From positions 62,001 to 126,000 of the forward strand of contig JAUIAY010000005.1 of the NCBI GenBank assembly GCA_030425285.1: a DNA stretch of 64,000 nucleotides, read 5' to 3'. Source of the DNA: Bacteroidia bacterium (lineage in GTDB: Bacteria; Bacteroidota; Bacteroidia; Flavobacteriales; Flavobacteriaceae). The notes under the pieces were generated by a model, which saw nothing but the letters and a program-made list of their open reading frames with translations, ran no database searches and was not told the origin of the DNA. Shown piece after piece: positions 54,713 through 63,389 of the stretch (the stretch's first letter is position 1; every line of letters begins with the position of its first letter). A program made the translations under genes and the position numbers.

Positions 54713-55015
54713 TCAATCCATCTTAAGTTTTTGTAGCATTTCGTTGGTAATGGTTTCGGTATAAATACCATAACCGTTTACCAACTGTCCTTTTAAACCA
54801 TACTTTTCTGATGAAATGGCATATAGTATACTATTATCTCCTGGATCGCTCATGCCTTCAAAACGGAAATACTCGTCTATTTCAAACTCATTATGAAATA
54901 CTGTATACTCACCATTTCTACACTCAATACAGTTTTGCTTAAGGTTAAAGTCTTCAACATAGCCTTCTTCGCGTAGCGCGTTCATAGCTTGACTTAAGGT
55001 TTCAAAATCTCTCAT
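54713..55015 (-). CDS. small conserved protein of unknown function
   Basis: A 100-residue soluble, acidic protein, MRDFETLSQAMNALREEGYV at the N-terminus and Cys28/Cys32 in QNCIECRNGEY. I recall similar Flavobacteriia proteins being listed as phosphoribosylpyrophosphate synthetase, but PRPP synthetase is about 310 residues and none of its motifs (PRPP loop, metal-binding FHHDQ-like) are here. The compact alpha/beta pattern and two Cys suggest a small binding domain. It is the last gene of the GNAT-pirin-OsmC-TMEM175 operon, 11 bases after TMEM175. Confidence 0.7.
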   Translation of the reverse strand: MRDFETLSQAMNALREEGYVEDFNLKQNCIECRNGEYTVFHNEFEIDEYFRFEGMSDPGDNSILYAISSEKYGLKGQLVNGYGIYTETITNEMLQKLKMD

Positions 55016-55026
55016 AGTTTCATGTT

Positions 55027-55623
55027 TTAATATTGTTCATCCAACTCATCCATAAGTTCTTCTAGCTTTCTCTCTGGCATTAACCAAATAATAGCTACAA
55101 TTACATAGCATAACACAGAGAACCATGTATTTACATAAGCTAATGGTAATGCTAACAGATATAGACCTACAGAAACAAAGTCTTTTAGTTTTGATTTGCT
55201 TAATTGCTTTAACGCATAGTTGTCGTCATGGTGTTTTTTTAAAGTGTTTTCTAAAATAAAATATGCCATAGCACACATAAATAACACAAAACCATAGGTA
55301 GCAATTGGTAAAGGCTCAACATAATGCTGATGTTCACCAATCCAACTTGTAGTAAATGGTATAAGTGACAACCAAAATAGCAAGTGCAAATTTGCCCAAA
55401 GAATTTTACCATTTACCTTTTTGGTAACCTGCATTAAGTGATGATGATTATTCCAGTAAATACCTAAATAAATAAAACTCAATAGATAACTAATAAACAC
55501 TGGAGCAACAGATAGCAATCCTTCATAAGAGGTGTCTTCTGGGGCTTTCATTTCTAGTACCATAATGGTTATAACAATGGCTAAAACACCATCACTAAAG
55601 GCTTCGAGTCGTCCTGTTTTCAT
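55027..55623 (-). CDS. TMEM175-family potassium channel (DUF1211)
   Basis: A 198-residue membrane channel with six hydrophobic segments. The hallmark RxxxFSD motif is at residues 5-11 (RLEAFSD), followed by GVLAIVITIMVLEM. Bacterial TMEM175 forms tetrameric K+ channels. The Glu/Asp-rich tail RKLEELMDELDEQY is cytoplasmic. Its ATG overlaps the OsmC stop by four bases, so the channel is translationally coupled to a peroxide-defence protein. Confidence 0.9.
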   Translation of the reverse strand: MKTGRLEAFSDGVLAIVITIMVLEMKAPEDTSYEGLLSVAPVFISYLLSFIYLGIYWNNHHHLMQVTKKVNGKILWANLHLLFWLSLIPFTTSWIGEHQHYVEPLPIATYGFVLFMCAMAYFILENTLKKHHDDNYALKQLSKSKLKDFVSVGLYLLALPLAYVNTWFSVLCYVIVAIIWLMPERKLEELMDELDEQY

Positions 55624-56015
55624 GATTTTAATGTTGATTCTACTTTAATTTCACCAGTAATCATTTTTTCAATAGGACATTTTGAACCCATTTGTAAAAG
55701 CTTTTGACGTTGTTCATCATCAAGGTTACCAATGAGTTCAATCTCCTTTTTAAAGGTTACCGTTTGTGTAGTTATATTGCGTTTAAAACCAACATTAACA
55801 ATTACTTGTTGTAAATCCCATTCCTTTCTATTGGCATACATCCTGATAGTCATAGCAGAACATGCAGCTAATGACGACTCTAACAACTCGGTTGGTGTTA
55901 AGCCTAAATTTTGCCCGCCAACGGATTCTGGCTCATCGGCAGTTATAATATGATTTTTAGCTTGAATTTCGGTTTTATAAAGTTGTGTGCCAATCGTTGC
56001 TGATACGGTTTTCAT
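55620..56015 (-). CDS. OsmC-family peroxidase-like protein
   Basis: A 131-residue protein of the OsmC/Ohr superfamily that reduces organic hydroperoxides through a Cys pair. The two active Cys are in SLAACSAMTIRMYANRK (Cys near 51) and KCPIEKMITGE (Cys near 116). PESVGGQNLGLTPTELLESS is the typical preceding block. It is the third gene of an operon with GNAT, pirin and TMEM175. Confidence 0.9.
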   Translation of the reverse strand: MKTVSATIGTQLYKTEIQAKNHIITADEPESVGGQNLGLTPTELLESSLAACSAMTIRMYANRKEWDLQQVIVNVGFKRNITTQTVTFKKEIELIGNLDDEQRQKLLQMGSKCPIEKMITGEIKVESTLKS

Positions 56016-56044
56016 ATAAAATATTGGTTGTTAAAAGTTAAGGT

Positions 56045-56932
56045 TTATCCTCCAAAGCGTTTAGGTTCTGGCAAAGGAATACGAACGGTTTCGGTTGGTA
56101 CACTTGGAAATTTATTGTTCTGCCAATCTTGTTTGGCTTTCTCAATAAGCGCTTTGTCTGAAGCTACAAAATTCCATTCAATAAAACGTTCTTCCGGAAA
56201 GGCGTCACCACCAAAAATATACACGGTTGAATTGGCTTCAATTTCAAAAGCACAAAGTGTCGCATCTTTAGCTACCAAAAGTTGTTTAGGTCCATAGGTA
56301 TGACCATCGCTAGTAATGCTACCTTCTAGAATATAAAGCGCGCTTTCGCCAAATAAATGTTCGCCAATGGAAACGGTTTTGGTTTCGGTTGTTTTAATTT
56401 CAATAAAATACAACGGACTATACACAGGCACAGGCGACTGCTTACCAAAGGCTTTACCTGCTATGAGTTTAAATTGTACGTTATTGTCTGTCCAACTAGG
56501 AATGTCGTTTGCAGAAACGTGTGTAAACGATGGTTCGCATTGCTCATCGGCTTTTGGTAAAGCCACCCAAATTTGTAACCCATGAAGCATTTTTTTGGAA
56601 TCTCGTAAACGGTCTGGTGTACGCTCCGTATGTACAACGCCTTTTCCTGCAGTCATCCAGTTTACAGCTCCAGGAGTAATTTCCATAGCTGTTCCTAAAC
56701 TATCGCGATGCATTACAACACCTTCGAACAAAAAGGTTAAGGTAGATAAGCCAATATGCGGATGCATGGCAATATCCATATTATCTTGGTCGCTCATACA
56801 AACAGGTCCCATATGATCAATAAAAATGAATGGTCCTACCATTCGTTTTTGACGAAAAGGCAACAATCTACCAACAATAAAATTTCCAATGTTAGCTGCG
56901 CGTTCTTCAATTATTAATTTGGTATTAGACAT
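56045..56932 (-). CDS. pirin family protein
   Basis: A 295-residue bicupin. The metal-binding N-terminal cupin shows HPHIGLSTLTFLFEG (His pair near 57-59) and the later His/Glu of GKGVVHTERTP near 95-106. The HRDSLG block precedes it. Many bacterial pirins act as quercetin dioxygenases or redox-linked regulators; the physiological role here is unknown. It is encoded between a GNAT gene (15-base gap) and OsmC (29-base gap). Confidence 0.9.
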   Translation of the reverse strand: MSNTKLIIEERAANIGNFIVGRLLPFRQKRMVGPFIFIDHMGPVCMSDQDNMDIAMHPHIGLSTLTFLFEGVVMHRDSLGTAMEITPGAVNWMTAGKGVVHTERTPDRLRDSKKMLHGLQIWVALPKADEQCEPSFTHVSANDIPSWTDNNVQFKLIAGKAFGKQSPVPVYSPLYFIEIKTTETKTVSIGEHLFGESALYILEGSITSDGHTYGPKQLLVAKDATLCAFEIEANSTVYIFGGDAFPEERFIEWNFVASDKALIEKAKQDWQNNKFPSVPTETVRIPLPEPKRFGG

Positions 56933-56947
56933 ATTTCTATTTTCTGT

Positions 56948-57265
56948 TTAAAGTTTATCGTAACCTTTAAATTTGGGACTCACAAGACGTTTCCATTCAG
57001 AATGTTTTTTGATGTAAGCGAATACATAAGGGCAAAATGGTAAAAGTGAGTTGCCTTGTTCTTCAATATACTTTAAGGTTTTCTCTACCAATGCCGAAGC
57101 AACGCCTCTACCTCCCAAAACTTCAGGAACTTCGGTATGGACTAATGCGATTTGATTACCAAATTCGCCATAATTGATAAAAGCAAAATAACCATCTACC
57201 TCTATCTCAAAACGTTTTTTGGTTTCGTTTTTTACTAACGGAATAGTTTTAAAGTCTTCTCTCAT
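56948..57265 (-). CDS. GNAT-family N-acetyltransferase (short type)
   Basis: A 105-residue protein of the small YjdJ-like GNAT group (about 90-105 residues). The acetyl-CoA loop is LGGRGVASALVEKTLKY near residues 50-65, and the end CPYVFAYIKKHSEWKRLV is family-typical. The substrate is unknown. It is the first gene of the leftward redox/channel operon, following a terminator of the second bestrophin gene by 14 bases. Confidence 0.85.
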   Translation of the reverse strand: MREDFKTIPLVKNETKKRFEIEVDGYFAFINYGEFGNQIALVHTEVPEVLGGRGVASALVEKTLKYIEEQGNSLLPFCPYVFAYIKKHSEWKRLVSPKFKGYDKL

Positions 57266-57278
57266 TTCTTAAAGATAT

Positions 57279-57312
57279 AAAAAAAAGCAGCTCATTTTTA
57301 AGCTGCTTTTTT
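57279..57312. terminator. bidirectional terminator beside the second bestrophin gene
   Basis: Perfect stem AAAAAAGCAGCT (57281-57292) / AGCTGCTTTTTT (57301-57312) with an 8-base loop. On the minus strand it ends the bestrophin transcript, four bases after its stop. Confidence 0.8.
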
Positions 57313-57315
57313 GGT

Positions 57316-58374
57316 TTACATTTGCGTGTGGTTTCTAACTTCAAAAGGTGCTGGAATATCTTCTTTGGGCTCACCTAAATTTTGGCGCATATCAATTTCA
57401 ATGCCTCTTGCTATGGTTGAAATTGGTACGTCGTTTGCAGAACCTTCAAACGGATTTTCGCCAACACGTCCTATTCTATTCATGGTATGAAATACCCACA
57501 TTACAGCCATTGAAAACGGAACTGACAACCAGATAATCCAATCTGGACAAGAACCTATTTTACCTGCAATCTTTACTGCTATTTCTCCAAATTGCGATGC
57601 CATTGCCAAAGGCAAAATCAATAAGAAAATCCATGTGAAATAATGCATTAACGAAGCAAACTGTCTTGGATATGGGAAGTTCTTAATGCGTTCAGATTTT
57701 CCTTGATGTGTAAACAATTCTTCCAATACGTTTTCTAACTCTAAAAATGAGAATTCCCAAATGAGTCCGCGTTCTTTTAATTTACGTAAATGGTTAGATT
57801 GTAAATATAGCACTGCGGTTTGCTTGTTGCCTTTGTCTGAAAGGTATTTAAAATCTTCTTCTGTAAGATAGTTTTTTATAGTAGCATCAAAGTCTTCGTT
57901 AAATTCAGGTACATATATCTTTTTTGCCCATTCTTTGTTGGTGTGTTCTCGCATCACATATTCCCAAGGTTTTGATTGCCTCATAGAATAGCGTAAAGCG
58001 GTTAACCAAGCAATGTGCCTATGGATAACTATTTTACGTTCGTTTTGGAGCTCTTCTTCCGAGATAGGATTTTTAGCGTGATCGTTATTGATAAAATCTT
58101 GAGCCATCATACCGAATGTTCTTGACGAATTGACAATTGCTCCCCAAATTTGTCTAGCTTCCCAAATACGACCATAAGCCGAATTACTCTGAAAACCTAT
58201 AATAAACGCTACAGCTGTACCGATGAGCGCTACAGGAGTAAATGGAAATTGAATAAGTTGGTCGCTCCATACAAATAGCGCCACCTCAATAATTGCTATT
58301 ATTAAAAATACAATAGTTTCATAGCGTGTCCATAACGCCATGTCTTTAATGCCAAAAATTTTTTTAGTGTACAT
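57316..58374 (-). CDS. bestrophin-family ion channel (second copy)
   Basis: A 352-residue paralogue of the gene at 49587-50621, with the same block GTAVAFIIGFQSNSAYGRIW and EARQIWG near residues 52-78 and the same FEGSANDVPISTIARG end motif. Four membrane segments lie near 20-37, 42-60, 235-260 and 268-290. The overall sequence is diverged, so it is an old duplication. It is a single-gene unit with a strong terminator. Confidence 0.9.
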   Translation of the reverse strand: MYTKKIFGIKDMALWTRYETIVFLIIAIIEVALFVWSDQLIQFPFTPVALIGTAVAFIIGFQSNSAYGRIWEARQIWGAIVNSSRTFGMMAQDFINNDHAKNPISEEELQNERKIVIHRHIAWLTALRYSMRQSKPWEYVMREHTNKEWAKKIYVPEFNEDFDATIKNYLTEEDFKYLSDKGNKQTAVLYLQSNHLRKLKERGLIWEFSFLELENVLEELFTHQGKSERIKNFPYPRQFASLMHYFTWIFLLILPLAMASQFGEIAVKIAGKIGSCPDWIIWLSVPFSMAVMWVFHTMNRIGRVGENPFEGSANDVPISTIARGIEIDMRQNLGEPKEDIPAPFEVRNHTQM

Positions 58375-58503
58375 AGGTTTACTTTAATTTAAGGTAATTC
58401 AATATTTAAAGATATTACGAAGCTAATATTCTAAATGTGGAAAAACAACTATTGATTTTTTTTGATATTATTCAATGAGTTAAAAAAGTATACATTCCCA
58501 ATT

Positions 58504-58528
58504 AAAAAGCCAGTTAAAAACTGGCTTT
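58504..58528 (-). terminator. terminator of asnB
   Basis: Perfect stem AAAGCCAGTT (58506-58515) / AACTGGCTTT (58519-58528), 3-base loop, then a short T-run on the minus strand, 23 bases beyond the asnB stop. Confidence 0.72.
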
Positions 58529-58550
58529 AAATCTCATAAATCAATTAAAA

Positions 58551-60212
58551 TTAATACGCATCAGTATGCACTTTTGCCACTGCTCTACCACTTGGATCAT
58601 TCATGTTTTTAAATGCTTCATCCCACTCTAAAGCAATTTTTGTACTGCATGCTACACTAGGTTCTTGAGGTACACTTAATGCTGCTGCGTCACTTGGAAA
58701 ATGCTCTTCAAAAATAGAGCGATAATAAAACTCTTCTTTATTTTGAGGTGTTTGAATTGGAAACCTAAAATGGGCGTTTTTCATTTGCTCATCGGTTACT
58801 TCCTCATTTACAACTTCTTTTAAAGTATCAATCCAACTGTAACCAACACCATCGCTAAACTGTTCTTTTTGTCTCCAAGCTACGCTTTCTGGCAACATAT
58901 CTTCAAAAGCTTTTCGCACTACCCATTTTTCCATACGCTCTGGTGTAATCATTTTATCTTGAGGGTTGATACTCATTGCAACGTCCATAAATTCTTTATC
59001 TAAAAATGGTACACGACCTTCAATTCCCCAAGCTGCTAAACTTTTGTTTGCTCTTAAGCAGTCATACATATGCAATTTACTCAACTTACGAACCGTTTCT
59101 TCATGAAACTCTTTGGCATTTGGTGCTTTATGAAAGTAAAGATAACCACCAAACAACTCGTCAGCACCTTCACCAGACAACACCATTTTTATTCCCATAG
59201 ACTTAATAACTCTTGCCATTAAATACATTGGTGTACTCGCGCGAATAGTTGTAATATCATAGGTTTCTAGCTGATAAATTACATCTCTTACCGCATCCAA
59301 TCCTTCTTGAATGGTAAACTTTATTTCGTGGTGAACGGTCCCAATATGGTCTGCTACTTTTTGTGCTGCAGCCAAATCTGGTGATCCTTCAAGCCCTACT
59401 GAAAAGCTATGCAATTGAGGCCACCAAGCATCTGAAGTGTCATCACTTTCAATACGTTTTTGAGCATATTTCTTTGCAATTGCTGAAGTCACCGAAGAAT
59501 CTAATCCTCCTGAAAGCAGAACACCATAAGGTACATCACTCATTAACTGTCTGTGAACAGCTGCTTCAAGCGCTTCTTTTATTTTTGCAATGCTTGTCTT
59601 GTTGTCTTTTACTGTATCATAATCAGTCCACTCACGTTTATGCCATTGCACAAACTCACCATCTTTACTAGACATATAATGACCTGGAGGAAATAGCTCA
59701 ATTTTTGTACAAACACCTTCAAGTGCTTTCAATTCTGATGCTACATAAAAGGTTCCGTTTTGATCCCAACCAATATATAATGGAATGATTCCCATATGGT
59801 CTCTAGCTACAAAATATTCGTCTTTTTCAACGTCATAAATTGCAAAACCAAAAATACCATTAAGTTCGTCAACAAAATCAGTTCCTTTTTCTTGATACAA
59901 TGCTAAAATAACCTCACAATCACTTTCAGTTTGAAACTTGTAATCAGGAAATTGTTTACGCAACGCTCTGTGGTTATATATCTCTCCATTAGCCGCTAAA
60001 ACAAACCTCTTATCCTCCGAAAACAAAGGTTGCTTTCCTGAAGCAGGATCAACAATAGCTAACCGCTCATGCGCCATAATTGCTTTATCGTTATCAAAAA
60101 TTCCGCTCCAGTCTGGACCACGATGACGGATTCTTTTTGACATTTCTAATATTTGAGGTCTTAAGTCTTCAGCTTTTTGTTTTAAATCAAACGCACATAC
60201 AATTCCACACAT
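58551..60212 (-). CDS. asnB: asparagine synthase B (glutamine-hydrolysing)
   Basis: Makes asparagine from aspartate, ATP and glutamine. It is 553 residues. Cys2 of the N-terminal MCGIVCAFD is the glutaminase nucleophile; RHRGPDWSG and HERLAIVDP follow. The synthetase half has the pyrophosphate loop LLSGGLDSSV near 228-237 and VLSGEGADELFGGY near 330-345. The C-terminus (RAVAKVHTDAY) is as in E. coli AsnB. It is a single-gene unit. Confidence 0.96.
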   Translation of the reverse strand: MCGIVCAFDLKQKAEDLRPQILEMSKRIRHRGPDWSGIFDNDKAIMAHERLAIVDPASGKQPLFSEDKRFVLAANGEIYNHRALRKQFPDYKFQTESDCEVILALYQEKGTDFVDELNGIFGFAIYDVEKDEYFVARDHMGIIPLYIGWDQNGTFYVASELKALEGVCTKIELFPPGHYMSSKDGEFVQWHKREWTDYDTVKDNKTSIAKIKEALEAAVHRQLMSDVPYGVLLSGGLDSSVTSAIAKKYAQKRIESDDTSDAWWPQLHSFSVGLEGSPDLAAAQKVADHIGTVHHEIKFTIQEGLDAVRDVIYQLETYDITTIRASTPMYLMARVIKSMGIKMVLSGEGADELFGGYLYFHKAPNAKEFHEETVRKLSKLHMYDCLRANKSLAAWGIEGRVPFLDKEFMDVAMSINPQDKMITPERMEKWVVRKAFEDMLPESVAWRQKEQFSDGVGYSWIDTLKEVVNEEVTDEQMKNAHFRFPIQTPQNKEEFYYRSIFEEHFPSDAAALSVPQEPSVACSTKIALEWDEAFKNMNDPSGRAVAKVHTDAY

Positions 60213-60475
60213 AATTCTATTACTTATTATATTTATAAAGCAAATATGATTTAAAATTTATCATAATAAATCATTTAATATATTTTAAATTACAAATTAA
60301 AACTTTTTTTGTTCATTTAAGTAAATATTGAAATTAGATAAACAAGAAAAATTGTCTTTTGGTATTAGCTTGAAACTTTAACAAATCCTTTCGAATTTAG
60401 AAAGCGCCTATTCAATACCTTTATAACTATTAATTAACCTATTTTCACAACAGTGGAAATGAAAACTATCTTTCT

Positions 60476-61021
60476 ATGAAAAAAATATCAATTTTTACAG
60501 TATCAGTATTGGCTTTTATGATGCTACTTTCTTTAAATGTTTCAGCTCAAAATTTTCCAAAAATGGATGCCAGCCCTATGGATGCTGCTGCCTTTCCATC
60601 TAGTTATAAGGAATCCAATAAGCTTATTAAAATAACTTACAGCAGACCTCAACTAAAAGGCCGTGAGGTTAGCACATTAGCACCTAATGGCGAAGTTTGG
60701 AGAACAGGAGCCAATGAAGCAGCAGAACTAACCCTTTATACTGCCATGAATTTGGGCGGCACAAAAGTTCCTGCTGGAACCTATACATTTTATGTTATTC
60801 CAGGTGATTCTGAATGGACAGCAATTATTAGTAAAGACTTAAATGTTTGGGGAAGTTATTTTTACAATGAGGCCAATGATGTTGCTCGCCTTAAAGTGCC
60901 TGTTACCCAAAGTGATGATTCTGTCGAAGCATTTTCTATAGTTTTTGACGAAGCCAAAAACGGTGTGAACATGCATTTGGGTTGGGGCAAAACTAGAGTA
61001 ACCGTTCCATTCACAAAATAA
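60476..61021 (+). CDS. DUF2911 domain protein
   Basis: A 181-residue exported protein of unknown function (signal peptide MKKISIFTVSVLAFMMLLSL to SAQ near residue 24). DUF2911 hallmarks: ITYSRPQLKGREV near 60-72, PNGEVWRTGANEAAEL near 78-93, and PAGTYTFYVIPGDSEWTAII near 107-127, then HLGWGKTRVTVPF. The domain is a beta sandwich of periplasmic or surface location. It is preceded by a 263-base AT-rich gap shared with asnB, in which I see no clear regulatory site. Confidence 0.92.
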   Translation: MKKISIFTVSVLAFMMLLSLNVSAQNFPKMDASPMDAAAFPSSYKESNKLIKITYSRPQLKGREVSTLAPNGEVWRTGANEAAELTLYTAMNLGGTKVPAGTYTFYVIPGDSEWTAIISKDLNVWGSYFYNEANDVARLKVPVTQSDDSVEAFSIVFDEAKNGVNMHLGWGKTRVTVPFTK

Positions 61022-61048
61022 TTTACCGGTAAGTATACAACAACATGA

Positions 61049-61084
61049 ATAAAAAATGCCTTGAAAATTCAAGGCATTTTTTTT
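61049..61084. terminator. bidirectional terminator between DUF2911 and queE
   Basis: Stem AAAAAATGCCTTGA (61051-61064) / TCAAGGCATTTTTT (61069-61082), loop AAAT. The queE stop codon (61083-61085) touches the stem, so the hairpin begins immediately after translation ends. Confidence 0.82.
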
Positions 61085-61715
61085 ATGGTATGTTTAAATA
61101 TTTATGCGTTTGCAGACTAACCTTCCATTTTGGGTTTGCCATAACATAGTCAACAATTTCTGGCACTACCTTATCACGTTTACTCCATTCGGGCTGTAAA
61201 TATAACTTACAATGGTTATTGACTTTAGCTGCCTGTTCTTCTGCAAATTTAAAATCACTTTTATTGTAGATTATCATTTTAAGCTCGTTGGCTTTTGAAT
61301 AAATTTCTTCGGTAGGTAGTTTTAATTTTTTTGGAGATAAACAAATCCAATCCCAAGTACCTGTTAATTTGTAGGCTCCCGAAGTTTCAATATGTGTTTG
61401 AACATTTTTGGCTTTCAATTGTGCCGTTAACTCGGTCATATCCCAAGTTAAAGGTTCGCCACCTGTAACCACAATAGTATCACTATACTTAACTGCGTTT
61501 TCAACTATCTGGCGTGTTTCAGTAGGTGGATGTAATTCTGCCAACCAACTTTCTTTTACATCACACCAATGACACCCAACATCACAACCGCCAATTCTAA
61601 CAAAGTAAGCAGCCGTTCCCTTATGGTAGCCTTCTCCTTGAATGGTGTAAAACTCTTCCATTAACGGCAACAATAACCCTTTATCTATCAGCTCTTGTCT
61701 TTCACTTCTTGTCAT
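61083..61715 (-). CDS. queE: 7-carboxy-7-deazaguanine synthase (radical SAM)
   Basis: Radical SAM enzyme in queuosine synthesis, acting after QueD and before QueC. It is 210 residues from the ATG at 61715 (MTRSERQEL). The iron-sulfur Cys are at 44, 48 and 51 in GGCDVGCHWCD, the CxxxCxxC form typical of QueE, and GGEPLTW near residue 85 binds SAM. An ATG at 61739 would add eight residues but overlaps the -7 element. The predicted start of transcription is almost at the ATG, so the mRNA may be leaderless. No other que gene is in the window, though folE supplies the same precursor. Confidence 0.93.
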   Translation of the reverse strand: MTRSERQELIDKGLLLPLMEEFYTIQGEGYHKGTAAYFVRIGGCDVGCHWCDVKESWLAELHPPTETRQIVENAVKYSDTIVVTGGEPLTWDMTELTAQLKAKNVQTHIETSGAYKLTGTWDWICLSPKKLKLPTEEIYSKANELKMIIYNKSDFKFAEEQAAKVNNHCKLYLQPEWSKRDKVVPEIVDYVMANPKWKVSLQTHKYLNIP

Positions 61716-61721
61716 AGTGGG

Positions 61722-61729
61722 CAAAGATA
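61722..61729 (-). promoter_or_regulatory. -7 promoter element of queE
   Basis: TATCTTTG on the minus strand, perfect match, six bases before the ATG at 61715. It overlaps the alternative upstream start region and decides for the ATG at 61715. Confidence 0.5.
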
Positions 61730-61817
61730 GTTTACACATTTAAGTTTCTTGTTAAAATGTTGAAAAGATTTTTATGGTATTGCTTCAAGATTAGTATTTT
61801 TATGGAAATTTTTGAAT

Positions 61818-63356
61818 ATGAGCAGACAGGAAGATTTCTTTAACCATATAGTTGAAGGCAATACAAACAAAGGTGAGTTTATTACACTTGGATCAGCTAT
61901 GCTGGATGGCAAAACCGTTAAAAACGCCTATGTCAATGTTCCACTAAAAACCATGAACCGTCATGGTTTGATAGCTGGAGCTACCGGAACAGGAAAAACA
62001 AAAACCCTTCAAGTATTAGCGGAAAACCTCTCGGAAAAAGGTATTCCTGTGTTACTAATGGATATTAAAGGCGATTTAAGCGGTTTGGCACAACCAAGTC
62101 CTGGTCACGTTAAAATAGATGAACGTCACGAAGCCATAGGACTGCCCTTTGAACCTAAAGCCTTTCCTGTTGAAGTCCTAACATTATCAGAACAGGATGG
62201 CGTTAGATTGCGCGCGACCATCAGTGAGTTTGGACCTGTACTCATCTCAAGAATTTTAGATGTTACTGAAACACAAGCTGGAATTATTTCGGTGATTTTT
62301 AAATACTGTGATGACAACAAATTACCTTTATTGGATTTAAAAGACTTTAAAAAAATATTACAGTATGCTACCAGTGAAGGTAAGGAAGAGTTTGAAGAAG
62401 CCTACGGCCGAATTTCCACAGCGTCAACTGGTGCCATTTTGCGTAAAATAGTTGAAATTGAGCAACAAGGTGGCGAACTGTTCTTTGGTGAAAAATCATT
62501 TGAAGTTGATGATCTGTTACGTGTAGATAAAGAAGGTAGAGGCTACATAAATATTATTCGCCTAACCGACATCCAAGATAAACCCAAATTATTCTCAACC
62601 TTTATGTTGAGTTTATTGGCAGAAATTTACTCTACTTTCCCGGAGCAAGGCGATACTGGCAGACCTGAACTGATTATGTTTATTGACGAGGCTCATTTAA
62701 TTTTTAATGAAGCTTCAAAAGCACTTTTAAGTCAAATAGAAAGTATTGTTAAGTTAATTAGAAGTAAAGGTGTTGGTCTTTACTTTGTAACCCAAAATCC
62801 AACAGATGTTCCTGAAGCCGTTTTAAGTCAATTAGGCCTTAAAGTACAACATGCGCTTCGTGCTTTCACAGCAAAAGACCGAAAAGCCATCAAACTTACA
62901 GCTCAAAATTATCCTGATACCGAATATTACGACACCGCTGATGTTTTAACTTCATTGGGAACAGGAGAAGCATTAGTTTCTGCTTTAAATGAAAAAGGTC
63001 GCCCAACTCCATTGGCAGCCACTATGATGCGAGCACCTATGAGCCGTATGGATATTTTAACCGATTCTGAATTAAGCAGCTTACTATCTGATTCCAAATT
63101 GGTTAAAAAGTACAATGAAGAAATTGATCGGGAAAGTGCCTATGAACTATTAAACAAAAAAATTGAACAAGCTGAAGCCGAAGAGGCCAAAGAAAAAGCC
63201 AGACAAGAACAAGAAGCCCTCAAAAAAGCAGAGTCCAAAAGAAAAACCCAAACAACACGAAGAAAAAGCACCCGAATGAACCCAATAGTCAAAGTGTTGA
63301 CCAGTGCTACCTTTATAAGAAGTGTTTTTGGCATCCTTACCAAAGTCATGAAATAA
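61818..63356 (+). CDS. HerA-like ATPase, DUF853/YjgR type
   Basis: A 512-residue P-loop ATPase of the HerA/FtsK-like group. The N-terminus is MSRQEDFFNHIVEGNTNKGE; Walker A GATGTGKTKTLQVLAE is at about 54-69 and Walker B ELIMFIDEAHLIFNEA near 280-295. A charged coiled coil (about 440-490, many Glu/Lys/Ala) precedes a basic C-terminus. The role of this single-gene family is unknown; DNA translocation is inferred. It is not paired with NurA. A lipoprotein gene follows after 33 bases. Confidence 0.88.
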   Translation: MSRQEDFFNHIVEGNTNKGEFITLGSAMLDGKTVKNAYVNVPLKTMNRHGLIAGATGTGKTKTLQVLAENLSEKGIPVLLMDIKGDLSGLAQPSPGHVKIDERHEAIGLPFEPKAFPVEVLTLSEQDGVRLRATISEFGPVLISRILDVTETQAGIISVIFKYCDDNKLPLLDLKDFKKILQYATSEGKEEFEEAYGRISTASTGAILRKIVEIEQQGGELFFGEKSFEVDDLLRVDKEGRGYINIIRLTDIQDKPKLFSTFMLSLLAEIYSTFPEQGDTGRPELIMFIDEAHLIFNEASKALLSQIESIVKLIRSKGVGLYFVTQNPTDVPEAVLSQLGLKVQHALRAFTAKDRKAIKLTAQNYPDTEYYDTADVLTSLGTGEALVSALNEKGRPTPLAATMMRAPMSRMDILTDSELSSLLSDSKLVKKYNEEIDRESAYELLNKKIEQAEAEEAKEKARQEQEALKKAESKRKTQTTRRKSTRMNPIVKVLTSATFIRSVFGILTKVMK

Positions 63357-63389
63357 TTAAACTTCTAAACAAACATTTATTATACCTAT

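Noticed and set aside
60213-60475. Hidden gene or small RNA between asnB and DUF2911
   Set aside because: No frame with a start and plausible composition, no terminator and no clear promoter pair inside; it looks like plain divergent leader sequence.
61818-63356. HerA-based anti-phage defence system
   Set aside because: No NurA, SIR2, DUF4297 or other effector gene is adjacent; the protein is the stand-alone DUF853 type next to a lipoprotein gene.
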